From Gracilibacteraceae bacterium (GTDB lineage Bacteria; Bacillota; Desulfitobacteriia; Desulfitobacteriales; Syntrophobotulaceae), in NCBI GenBank assembly GCA_031274335.1, contig JAISQG010000077.1, forward strand, positions 1 through 5,371: 5,371 nt of DNA, in the 5' to 3' direction. The notes below the pieces were generated by a model. That model did not search any database and had not been told where the DNA came from. It worked only from the letters and a program-made list of their open reading frames with translations. Each line of letters opens with the position of its first letter. The first letter of the stretch is position 1. The translations under genes and the position numbers were made by a program. Shown here piece by piece: positions 1-5,371 of the stretch.

Positions 1-467
1 AAGCCGCGCTGTCGGAGGTCTTTGAGCGCGGCGGCGCGGGTGGCGTCGAGCTGGGGCAAACCGTCATGCGGGTGCTGGCGCGAGGCGAAGCGGATTTTCA
101 TCCGCTTTACGCCGTGGAATCGCCCATCCGCGCTAAAATCGAAACCATTTGCCGAGAGATTTACGGCGCGGACGGCGTCGTCCTGGCCAAAGAGGCGGAA
201 GCGGCTCTGGCAAAATATGAGGAAATGGGCTGCGGCGAGCTGCCGGTTTGCATGGCTAAAACGCAATATTCCCTTTCTGACGACCCGGCGCGGCTCGGCC
301 GGCCGGAAAATTTCACCGTCACGGTGCGCGAATTGCGCCTTTCAGCCGGAGCGGGATTTATCGTGGCGATCACGGGCGCGATCATGACCATGCCGGGATT
401 GCCCAAAACCCCGGCGGCCGCCGGCATGGATATCGCGGCCGATGGACGGATCACCGGCTTGTTCTGA
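1..467 (+). CDS. fhs: Formate-tetrahydrofolate ligase, C-terminal part (5' end outside window)
   Basis: This enzyme (also called 10-formyl-THF synthetase) joins formate to tetrahydrofolate with ATP, giving 10-formyl-THF in the cytoplasm. The reading frame is open from base 3 and encodes the last 154 residues, about 28% of the roughly 556-residue family length. The C-terminal signature is unmistakable: an AKTQYSLSDDP segment (bases 257-289), then GRPENFTVTVREL, then AGAGFIVAITGAIMTMPGLP with KTPAA directly after it, and the usual short end at GLF. The remaining C-terminal portion looks intact, with no frameshift. The next gene starts 16 nt after the TGA, which suggests co-transcription. Together with the downstream fol genes it forms a tetrahydrofolate synthesis and use cluster. 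In anaerobes it supports purine and serine/glycine one-carbon metabolism and, in acetogens, the Wood-Ljungdahl methyl branch; which applies cannot be told from here. Confidence 0.97.
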   Translation, partial: AALSEVFERGGAGGVELGQTVMRVLARGEADFHPLYAVESPIRAKIETICREIYGADGVVLAKEAEAALAKYEEMGCGELPVCMAKTQYSLSDDPARLGRPENFTVTVRELRLSAGAGFIVAITGAIMTMPGLPKTPAAAGMDIAADGRITGLF

Positions 468-472
468 GAAAC

Positions 473-478
473 AGGGAG
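473..478 (+). promoter_or_regulatory. Ribosome binding site of the glycosyltransferase gene
   Basis: The sequence AGGGAG lies 5 nt before the ATG at 484, in the short gap after the fhs stop. It decides the start: an in-frame ATG at 442 lies inside fhs, has no comparable Shine-Dalgarno sequence, and would add 14 residues before the normal family start MRIALFTE. Confidence 0.75.
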
Positions 479-483
479 AATTT

Positions 484-1674
484 ATGCGCATTGCTCTATT
501 TACCGAAATGTATTTGAATGACATAAACGGCGTGGTTACGCATGTCCGCGCTCTGCGGCAAGGGCTGGAAGTCATGGGGCATGAGGTGCTGGTGGTGACA
601 GCAGACGCCGCCGCGGGCGTCCATTATGTGGAGGACGGCGTTCTGCACTGTCCCGCTTTGCGCGTGCGCCGGATTTACGGCTATGGCGCCGCCCTGCCGA
701 TCAGTTCGCAGCGTTTGGCGTTTATCCGGGAATTCCGGCCGGACATCATTCACATTCACACGGAAATGGGGGTCGGGCTTTCCGGCCTTGCGGCGGCCAA
801 GCTGCTGCGTCTGCCGCTGGTTTACACTTTGCATACGATGTATGACAACTATATTTATTATATTTCGCCACGGCTCTTCATTCGCGCCGCCACCTATTTT
901 TCCCATAAATACCTTAAAATGCTGGCTAAAAGCGCCAACGCCCTGATCGGGCCGTCGCGCAAATGCGAAGAATTTTTCCGCAATCTCGGCGTTCACAAGC
1001 CGGTGGCGGTGATCCGCAACCCCGTTGAACTGGAAACCTTCTCGCCTGCGGCGGCGGAGGCGGAAGCGGAGCGGGCCTTTCGCACCGAACACGGACTGGC
1101 GGCGGACGCGATGCTGGTCTGCTTTGTCGGGCGGATCGGGCATGAAAAAAACGTGGACACTTTGCTCAATTACTGGCACGAGAGCGTGCGGCCGGATGAC
1201 GACCTGCAGCTGCTCATCATCGGCGACGGGCCGGCATTGCCGGCGCTCAGGCGTCTCGCGGAAGAAAAAGGCATCGCGAGCGGCGTGACTTTCGCCGGCA
1301 AGGTGGCGCATGAGGAACTGCCTTTTTACTACCGCATCTGCAAGGCTTATGTCACGGCTTCGCTCACGGACACGGACTCCATCTCCATGCTGGAAGCCAT
1401 GGCGACGGGATTGCCCGTGCTGCAGCTTTACGACGAGTTGAACGGGGACCGCGTGCGGGAAGGGGTGAACGGGTTCGTGTACGAGAGCGCGGCGGAAATG
1501 GCGGAGAAATTGCGCGCCGTGCGCGATATGCCGCCGGAGGCTTATGCCCGGCTGCAGGAGTCCGTGCTGCTGTCGTCGCGCGGCAATGAAGCGGCCAATG
1601 TGGCGGCCGCCGTGGTGCTGGTTTACGAGCAATGCCTACTGGATAAAAGAGAATTGAAAAGGAAAAAAGCGTAA
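484..1674 (+). CDS. GT4-family glycosyltransferase, probably diacylglycerol glucosyltransferase-like
   Basis: This is a GT-B fold, retaining family 4 glycosyltransferase of 396 residues, near the family norm. The N-terminal acceptor domain begins MRIALFTEMYLNDINGVVTH and contains IHIHTEMGVG and a YTLHTMYDNYIYYI segment (bases about 823-864). That segment resembles the HTYHTMYEDY motif of Firmicutes 1,2-diacylglycerol 3-glucosyltransferases. The C-terminal donor domain shows FVGRIGHEKN (about residues 214-223; K222 is the likely phosphate contact), IIGDGP (245-250) and the EX7E region at 296-304. There the first Glu is Asp (D296), while E304 of LEAMATGLP is kept. The tail KRELKRKKA is strongly basic, which would suit peripheral membrane binding. 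The gene starts 16 nt after fhs and ends 3 nt before folP, so it is probably in the same operon although it has no obvious link to folate. Family assignment is firm. The lipid acceptor and glucose donor are inferred; other acceptors are possible. Confidence 0.9.
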   Translation: MRIALFTEMYLNDINGVVTHVRALRQGLEVMGHEVLVVTADAAAGVHYVEDGVLHCPALRVRRIYGYGAALPISSQRLAFIREFRPDIIHIHTEMGVGLSGLAAAKLLRLPLVYTLHTMYDNYIYYISPRLFIRAATYFSHKYLKMLAKSANALIGPSRKCEEFFRNLGVHKPVAVIRNPVELETFSPAAAEAEAERAFRTEHGLAADAMLVCFVGRIGHEKNVDTLLNYWHESVRPDDDLQLLIIGDGPALPALRRLAEEKGIASGVTFAGKVAHEELPFYYRICKAYVTASLTDTDSISMLEAMATGLPVLQLYDELNGDRVREGVNGFVYESAAEMAEKLRAVRDMPPEAYARLQESVLLSSRGNEAANVAAAVVLVYEQCLLDKRELKRKKA

Positions 1675-1677
1675 AAA

Positions 1678-2901
1678 ATGGATAACAAAAAAAATGTGCG
1701 CTGGCTGCGCATAGAGAATCTGCAAGCCGCGACCGCGGCTTTGAGCAGGATCGGCGTCGATCCGCGCGCCATCCCGCTGATGGCGGGTAAAGCCTTCAGT
1801 CGCGCTGTTCTCGTGCCGGGCGTTTCCGCGCCGGCGGCGCTGATTCTGAAGCAGGAGATGCTTTCGCTCGGCGGGGACGCAGCAATTCACCGCGACGTTG
1901 TTTGCGGTCGGCGGGCGGAGAGTGACGTGCTGCTCCTGGGCAGCCATAAGCAGCTGAAACGACTGGAAGAAAAACTCCGGGCTCAGCCTTTCGGCTTGCG
2001 CCAGGCCGGTGAGGCCGTGGGCGCGTTGCTGCGGGCGCTGGAGCCGAGCGCGGCCGCGGCCATAGCCGTTGCTTGTGGCGGCGGCGTCCTGAGGCTGGGA
2101 GAAAAAAGGACGGCGCTGATGGGCATTTTGAACGTGACGCCGGATTCCTTTTCCGACGGCGGACTGTACAGTCAGCCGGAGGCGGCCGCGGCGCGCGCGC
2201 GGGAAATGGCCGAGGAGGGCGCGGATATAATCGACTTGGGCGCGGAATCGACGCGCCCCGGACACAGCCCGGTCAGCGCCGCCGAAGAATGGGCGAGGCT
2301 GGAGCCGGTGCTGGCGGCGCTGTCCCGCCGCGCCATGCTGCTTTCCGTGGACACACGGAAAGCCGAGGTGGCCGATAAGGCCCTGGCCGCCGGCGCGCAT
2401 ATCCTGAATGATATTGACGGCCTGCTGGGCGATCCCGATATGGCGGGCGCGGCGGCGGCCCATGGCGCGGCGGTGGTGCTGATGCACAACCGGGCTGTGC
2501 CGGACGATGTAATCGAGGATATTTTGCACGCCTGGGATGCCGGTGTGACTGTCGCCCAGAAAGCCGGGCTTCCCGCGGAAGCCATCATCGTTGACCCCGG
2601 CATCGGCTTCGGCAAAACACAGGAACAAAACCTGGAAATCCTGCGCCGCCTGGCGGAGCTCAAGGCGTACGGTCTGCCGCTTCTGCTCGCGGCCTCGCGC
2701 AAATCCGTCATCGGCTACGCCGCGGGCCTGAGCGTCGGAAACCGTATGGAGGCGACGATGGCGATCGGCGTCCTCGGGGCGGCGGCCGGCGCGGATATTT
2801 TGCGTGTACACGACGTGGCTGCTCACCGCAGAGCTTTGGACATGACGGCGGCTATTTTATACGGCCTGGATTCAGGGAACGGAGAGCAAAATGACCAATG
2901 A
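1678..2901 (+). CDS. folP: Dihydropteroate synthase with ~140-residue N-terminal extension
   Basis: It condenses 6-hydroxymethyl-7,8-dihydropterin diphosphate with p-aminobenzoate to 7,8-dihydropteroate and is the sulfonamide target. The TIM-barrel domain spans about residues 144-400 and keeps the catalytic set: MGILNVTPDSFSDGG (148-162; N152), D186, the loop-2 ESTRPG (190-195; T192, R193), D225 in SVDTRK, N244 in LNDIDG, LMHNR (268-272), VDPGIGFGK (305-313; D306, K313), SRKS (340-343; K342) and RVHDV (376-380; R376, H378). The protein has 407 residues, against about 280 for E. coli FolP. The extra length is an N-terminal region (1 to about 140) with segments SRIGVDPRAIPLMAGKA, LKQEMLSLGGDAAIHR and RAQPFGLRQAG. 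I recall similar extensions in DHPS of anaerobic Firmicutes; their function is unknown to me. The start ATG is 3 nt after the glycosyltransferase stop. AAGGA at 1659-1663 is a candidate ribosome site, but its 14-nt spacing is long, so translational coupling is likely. The last 11 nt overlap folB. Confidence 0.96.
   Translation: MDNKKNVRWLRIENLQAATAALSRIGVDPRAIPLMAGKAFSRAVLVPGVSAPAALILKQEMLSLGGDAAIHRDVVCGRRAESDVLLLGSHKQLKRLEEKLRAQPFGLRQAGEAVGALLRALEPSAAAAIAVACGGGVLRLGEKRTALMGILNVTPDSFSDGGLYSQPEAAAARAREMAEEGADIIDLGAESTRPGHSPVSAAEEWARLEPVLAALSRRAMLLSVDTRKAEVADKALAAGAHILNDIDGLLGDPDMAGAAAAHGAAVVLMHNRAVPDDVIEDILHAWDAGVTVAQKAGLPAEAIIVDPGIGFGKTQEQNLEILRRLAELKAYGLPLLLAASRKSVIGYAAGLSVGNRMEATMAIGVLGAAAGADILRVHDVAAHRRALDMTAAILYGLDSGNGEQNDQ
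2881..2886 (+). promoter_or_regulatory. Ribosome binding site of folB, inside the folP end
   Basis: GGAGAG lies 4 nt before the folB ATG at 2891 and is embedded in the last codons of folP. It supports ATG 2891 as the folB start and implies that ribosomes terminating on folP and initiating on folB occupy the same stretch of mRNA. Confidence 0.65.
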
Positions 2902-3286
2902 CTGCCTGCATATCAGAGGCCTGACTTTTCACGCTTTTCACGGAGTTAACCCGGAGGAAACGGCGCTGGGCCAGAAATTTGTCATAGACGTGGATTTGTA
3001 TTTGCCGCTGGCGCCGGCCGCCCAGGCGGACGATTTGACGATAACGGTCAATTACGCTCATGTGGCGCGTTCGGTCAAGTGGCGCGTGACGGAATCCTGC
3101 TATAAGCTGATTGAGACGTTGGCGGAGCAGATTGCCGCCGATTTGCTGGCGGGCTTTGTTTGCGAGGCGGTGCGCGTGGTCGTTCACAAGCCGGAGGCGC
3201 CGCTGCGGGAAATTTTCACGGACGTGTCCGCGGAAGTTTACCGGGAGCGCGGGACGGGCGCGAGCGCGGAAAATGCCCAAGACTGA
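2891..3286 (+). CDS. folB: Dihydroneopterin aldolase
   Basis: It cleaves 7,8-dihydroneopterin to 6-hydroxymethyl-7,8-dihydropterin and glycolaldehyde (many members also epimerise the substrate), supplying FolK. The 131-residue protein is slightly longer than the usual 118-125; the excess is a short, unconserved tail after about residue 118. The family signatures are in order: RGLTFHAFHGVNPEE (9-23), GQKFVIDVDL (27-36), TVNYAHV (52-58), LIETLAEQIA (73-82) and VHKPEAPL (98-105). By comparison with the S. aureus enzyme, the substrate-binding and catalytic residues map to E23, Y55, E75 and K100, all present. The family forms cytoplasmic octamers. The start overlaps folP by 11 nt and the end overlaps folK by 14 nt; the latter overlap reads the tail GASAENAQD in a second frame as the folK start. 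Confidence 0.95.
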   Translation: MTNDCLHIRGLTFHAFHGVNPEETALGQKFVIDVDLYLPLAPAAQADDLTITVNYAHVARSVKWRVTESCYKLIETLAEQIAADLLAGFVCEAVRVVVHKPEAPLREIFTDVSAEVYRERGTGASAENAQD

Positions 3287-3761
3287 AATCACCGGTTATT
3301 TAAGCCTCGGCGGCAATATCGAGCCGCGGGAGGACTATTTGCGGCGTGCGGCCGCCGCTCTGGACGCGCGGCCCGGCCTGCGCGTCACGCGGCTTTCCGC
3401 GCTTTATGAAACGGCGCCTTGGGGCGGCGTGCCCCAGGCGGATTTTTTGAATATGGCGGCGGCTGTCGCGACGACGCTCACGCCGGAGGAACTGCTCACC
3501 GCCTGCCAGGAAACGGAAGCCCTGCTGGGCCGCGATCGCGCGCGCGGGGAGCGCTGGGGCCCGCGGGAAATAGATATAGATATATTGTTGCTCGGCAAGC
3601 TGATCCGGAGCGCTCCTGAGCTGACGATCCCGCATCCGCGCCTGACGGAGCGGGCGTTTGTCCTCGTGCCGCTGCTGGAAATAGCGCCGGGACTGAAACT
3701 GCCGGACGGAACACCTTTGACCGCTTTAACCGGCCGGGGAGCGGTGCGCCGCTACCCCTGA
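3273..3761 (+). CDS. folK: 2-amino-4-hydroxy-6-hydroxymethyldihydropteridine diphosphokinase (HPPK)
   Basis: It transfers diphosphate from ATP to 6-hydroxymethyl-7,8-dihydropterin, producing the FolP substrate. The 162-residue protein matches the family length. Motifs are LSLGGN (10-15; the commoner form is GSN), SALYETAPWG (42-51), PQADFLN (54-60, including the pterin-site Gln), E82, GRDRARGERWGPR (86-98), the two Mg-binding aspartates D101 and D103 in EIDIDILLLG, and IPHPRLTERAFVLVPLLEIA near residues 117-136. The frame is open far upstream inside folB, but ATG 3273 is the only start that puts the ITGYLSLGGN strand at the N-terminus. Only a weak GCGGA precedes it at 2 nt, so translation is probably coupled to folB, which it overlaps by 14 nt. 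It is the last fol gene in the cluster, and a strong hairpin overlaps its final codons. Confidence 0.96.
   Translation: MPKTEITGYLSLGGNIEPREDYLRRAAAALDARPGLRVTRLSALYETAPWGGVPQADFLNMAAAVATTLTPEELLTACQETEALLGRDRARGERWGPREIDIDILLLGKLIRSAPELTIPHPRLTERAFVLVPLLEIAPGLKLPDGTPLTALTGRGAVRRYP
3736..3758 (+). other. GC-rich hairpin at the 3' end of folK (possible processing or termination element)
   Basis: GGGG+AGCGG (3736-3744) pairs with CCGCT and CCCC (3749-3753 and 3755-3758), leaving a 4-nt loop TGCG and a single bulged A at 3754. The stem ends right at the folK TGA (3759-3761). No T-run follows, so it is not a standard intrinsic terminator. It may stabilise the 3' end of a fol mRNA or weakly terminate it. 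GC-rich coding DNA forms such stems by chance, hence the modest confidence. Confidence 0.35.
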
Positions 3762-3795
3762 TCCCGCTGCGTACATAGAACTGTTCATCAATTAT

Positions 3796-3801
3796 AAGGG
3801 A
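3796..3801 (+). promoter_or_regulatory. Ribosome binding site of the purine permease gene
   Basis: AAGGGA lies 10 nt before ATG 3812 and 13 nt before a second in-frame ATG at 3815, favouring 3812. It sits in an AT-rich patch within the 50-nt gap after folK, in contrast with the GC-rich surroundings, and suggests independently efficient translation rather than coupling to folK. Confidence 0.7.
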
Positions 3802-3811
3802 ATGATCATAA

Positions 3812-5179
3812 ATGATGGAAAAGCTGTTCAAGCTTAAAGAGAACAAGACAAAATTCAGCACAGAGGTTATAGCGGGGTTCACAACATTTTTCGCGATGGC
3901 GTATATCATTGCGGTGAATCCGGGAATTCTCAGTGCATCCGGCATGGAATGGGGTGCCGCGTTTCTCGCGACGATTATCGCGTCTGTAATCGGCACGCTC
4001 GTGATGGGGCTGTTCGCCAACGTGCCGTACGCGCTGGCGCCGGGTATGGGCCTCAACGCGTTTTTTGTCTACACGGTGTGCCTTGGCTTTGGCTACGCTT
4101 GGCAGCAGGCGCTGTCGATGGTCTTTATCTGCGGACTTATTAACATCGTCATCACGGTCACAAAGATCCGCAAATATATAATCAAGGCGATTCCAACGCC
4201 GCTCCGGCATGCGATTTCGGGCGGAATAGGCATATTCATAGCCTACATCGGGCTGTTAAATGCGGGGATCATCAACTTCAAGGCGGGGGTGCCCGCTATG
4301 TCGAGTTTGAATACAAGCGCCATATGGCTGTTTCTAATCGGCCTGTTTTTAGTGGTTGTCCTTCTGACGCTCAAGGTCAGGGGCGCGATTCTCATCGGCA
4401 TTGCGCTTACGGCGTTGATAGGGATTCCCATGGGCGTCACGGTGCCGCAGGGCGGCATCACAAGCTTTGCGGACGCTTGCCGCGCGTTGCCGTCAACCTT
4501 TGGAGTCATCTTCACCGGGGACGGGCTCGGCTCGCTGTTTTCCGGCGGCGCGAGTTCCGTCCTCACGGCAATGGTCACCATCTTCTCGTTCTCCGTCACC
4601 GACACATTCGACACAATAGGCACGTTCATCGGCACGGGGCGGCGCAGCGGCATATTCAGCGAAAAAGAAGAAAAAGCGGCGGAAGGCCGCGCCGGATTTA
4701 ATACTAAAATGGACAGGGCGCTGTTCGCGGACGCTATAGCGACCTCTGTGGGCGCCGTATTCGGCACGTCCAACACCACGACGTATGTCGAAAGCGCAGC
4801 CGGCATAAGCGTCGGCGGGCGCACCGGACTCACCTCCGTGGTCGTCGCGCTGTGTTTTATGGCCAGCGCTTTCCTCGCGCCGCTTGTCAGCGCCATACCC
4901 TCGGCGGCCACGGCTCCGGCGCTTATCATAGTCGGAGTTATGATGGCGTCGTCCTTTATTGACGTGAAATGGGTTGATCTGGATGAGGCCGTTCCCGCGT
5001 TTTTCGCTGGAGTCTTTATGGCGCTGGCGTACAGCATCACTTATGGCATAGCGGCGGCGTTTATTTTCTATTGCGTAATAAAAATTTGCAAGAAAAGCGC
5101 GCAAGAGATCCACCCGATTCTATGGGTATCCACGCTGCTGTTTATACTCAATTTCGTGTTGCAGGCCATCGTTTTATAA
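3812..5179 (+). CDS. NCS2-family purine permease, AzgA/PbuG-like (guanine/hypoxanthine/adenine uptake)
   Basis: This is an inner-membrane, probably proton-coupled nucleobase importer of 455 residues, typical of the AzgA subgroup. Hydrophobic segments run through nearly the whole protein, consistent with the family's 14-helix fold. Signatures are TTFFAMAYIIAVNPG (24-38), NVPYALAPGMGLNAFF (70-85), KAIPTPLRHAISGGIG followed by IFIAYIGLLNAGI, VTDTFDTIGTFIGTGRRSG (262-280), GTSNTTTYVESAAGI (318-332) and VDLDEAVPAFFAGVFMALAY near the C-terminus. In this family one acidic residue in each of the two central half-helix regions contacts the purine; D264 or D267 and E327 are the likely counterparts. PbuG/PbuO and the E. 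coli AdeP/GhxP proteins share these motifs, and the exact substrate cannot be read from sequence. The gene follows folK by 50 nt with no clear promoter, so it could be read through from the fol operon or transcribed separately. No purine riboswitch fits in the short leader. Confidence 0.95.
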   Translation: MMEKLFKLKENKTKFSTEVIAGFTTFFAMAYIIAVNPGILSASGMEWGAAFLATIIASVIGTLVMGLFANVPYALAPGMGLNAFFVYTVCLGFGYAWQQALSMVFICGLINIVITVTKIRKYIIKAIPTPLRHAISGGIGIFIAYIGLLNAGIINFKAGVPAMSSLNTSAIWLFLIGLFLVVVLLTLKVRGAILIGIALTALIGIPMGVTVPQGGITSFADACRALPSTFGVIFTGDGLGSLFSGGASSVLTAMVTIFSFSVTDTFDTIGTFIGTGRRSGIFSEKEEKAAEGRAGFNTKMDRALFADAIATSVGAVFGTSNTTTYVESAAGISVGGRTGLTSVVVALCFMASAFLAPLVSAIPSAATAPALIIVGVMMASSFIDVKWVDLDEAVPAFFAGVFMALAYSITYGIAAAFIFYCVIKICKKSAQEIHPILWVSTLLFILNFVLQAIVL

Positions 5180-5189
5180 GTACGTCAAA

Positions 5190-5214
5190 CCCCCGCCCCC
5201 TTTGAGGGCGGGGG
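5190..5214 (+). terminator. Strong hairpin after the permease gene, probable terminator without U-tract
   Basis: CCCCCGCCC (5190-5198) pairs perfectly with GGGCGGGGG (5206-5214), a 9-bp all-GC stem with the 7-nt loop CCTTTGA, starting 10 nt after the permease stop. What follows is GCGAGACAAC, with no T-run, and on the opposite strand only a short TTTG follows. Position and strength argue for transcript end formation or 3'-end protection; the missing U-tract argues against a textbook Rho-independent terminator. Confidence 0.6.
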
Positions 5215-5249
5215 CGAGACAACATACCACAAGAAAAAAAGTTTCAGCC

Positions 5250-5371
5250 GCGATTTCGTTTGTCATCGGCAACGAGCTGATCGTATTGCTTGAGCACCAG
5301 TCGTCGCTCAACAGGAACATGCCGCTCAGGCTGCTTATGTATGTTGCCCGACTGTATGAGAAAATAATTGA
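5250..5371 (+). pseudogene. Truncated Rpn/YhgA-like PD-(D/E)XK nuclease (putative transposase family) fragment
   Basis: The frame beginning at 5250 reads AAISFVIGNELIVLLEHQSS and continues LNRNMPLRLLMYVARLYEKIIE to the window edge. I recognise this as the core of the Rpn family of recombination-promoting nucleases (YhgA-like putative transposases), in which a segment like NDISF-IGN-LIVLIEHQS-N-NMPLRLLLY-ARVYEKI carries the catalytic E-x-(Q/K) strand. Here that is E-H-Q at 5292-5300. Intact members have several tens of residues before this point. Upstream the frame is open but runs into the unrelated segment RKKVS and then through the hairpin, with no ATG or GTG; the only start-like codon is a TTG at 5202 in the hairpin loop. 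It therefore appears 5'-truncated. The 3' end is outside the window, so the downstream part may be intact or also decayed. Recognition is from memory of the family, not a search. Confidence 0.6.

Noticed and set aside
442..483. Earlier in-frame start (ATG 442) for the glycosyltransferase
   Set aside because: It lies inside fhs, lacks a ribosome site, and adds residues (MDGSPACSEKQGEF) before the typical family N-terminus, whereas ATG 484 has AGGGAG 5 nt upstream.
496..2826. Two long antisense open frames (496-1632 and 1636-2826 on the minus strand, 378 and 396 codons)
   Set aside because: Their translations are low-complexity, rich in Arg, His and Gln, with no recognisable family. They lie opposite well-supported genes and are explained by GC-biased codon use.
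3300..3320. LGGN instead of LGSN in the FolK N-terminal motif as a possible defect
   Set aside because: All other HPPK catalytic and Mg-binding residues are present, and I consider Gly at this position an ordinary variant.
3561..3590. Short tandem ATAGAT-like repeat in folK
   Set aside because: It is simply the codons for the conserved EIDIDI metal-binding strand and needs no other explanation.
3762..3811. Possible sigma70 promoter for the permease (TATAAG at 3793-3798)
   Set aside because: The box overlaps the ribosome binding site, so a transcript from it would start after the Shine-Dalgarno sequence. No matching -35 element is visible.
3762..3811. Purine riboswitch upstream of the permease
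   Set aside because: Such riboswitches are common before pbuG-like genes, but the gap is only 50 nt and shows no three-way-junction core or expression platform.
1..5371. CRISPR array, tRNA, rRNA, complete insertion sequence or phage attachment site
   Set aside because: I saw no regularly spaced repeats, no tRNA-like cloverleaf, and no terminal inverted repeats. Apart from the Rpn fragment, nothing mobile is visible.

Overview
The window is a compact, gene-dense, GC-rich stretch of bacterial DNA with every recognisable gene on the + strand. The gene content suggests an anaerobic bacterium, most likely of the Bacillota (Clostridia or Negativicutes type). The pointers are a formate-tetrahydrofolate ligase, a dihydropteroate synthase with a long N-terminal extension of the kind I associate with anaerobic Firmicutes, an AzgA/PbuG-type purine permease, and an Rpn-like nuclease remnant. 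I cannot name a genus, and Synergistota or Spirochaetota are not excluded.

Layout: (1) 1-467 is the C-terminal end of fhs (formate-tetrahydrofolate ligase). (2) 484-1674 is a GT4 glycosyltransferase resembling diacylglycerol glucosyltransferases. (3) 1678-2901 is folP, 2891-3286 is folB and 3273-3761 is folK, which overlap one another by 11 and 14 nt. (4) After a 50-nt gap, 3812-5179 encodes an NCS2/AzgA-family purine permease with its own strong ribosome binding site. (5) A GC-rich hairpin at 5190-5214 follows the permease. (6) From about 5250 to the window end there is an open frame matching the core of Rpn/YhgA-like PD-(D/E)XK nucleases, with no start and no N-terminal part, so it looks like a truncated remnant.

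How the genes fit together: FolB, FolK and FolP carry out three consecutive steps of folate synthesis (dihydroneopterin to 6-hydroxymethyl-dihydropterin, to its diphosphate, to dihydropteroate). Fhs loads formate onto the finished cofactor to give 10-formyl-THF, which feeds purine synthesis and, in acetogens, the methyl branch of the Wood-Ljungdahl pathway. fhs, the glycosyltransferase gene, folP, folB and folK are spaced 16, 3, -11 and -14 nt apart and are probably co-transcribed. The purine permease fits the theme loosely, since GTP is the folate precursor, but may be a separate unit. folE, folC, folA and the pab genes are not in this window.

This is mostly an ordinary housekeeping region. 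I found no convincing new biological system. The points most worth a second look are the truncated nuclease remnant, the uncharacterised N-terminal domain of FolP, the glycosyltransferase sitting inside a folate/one-carbon operon, and two strong hairpins without U-tracts at gene ends.
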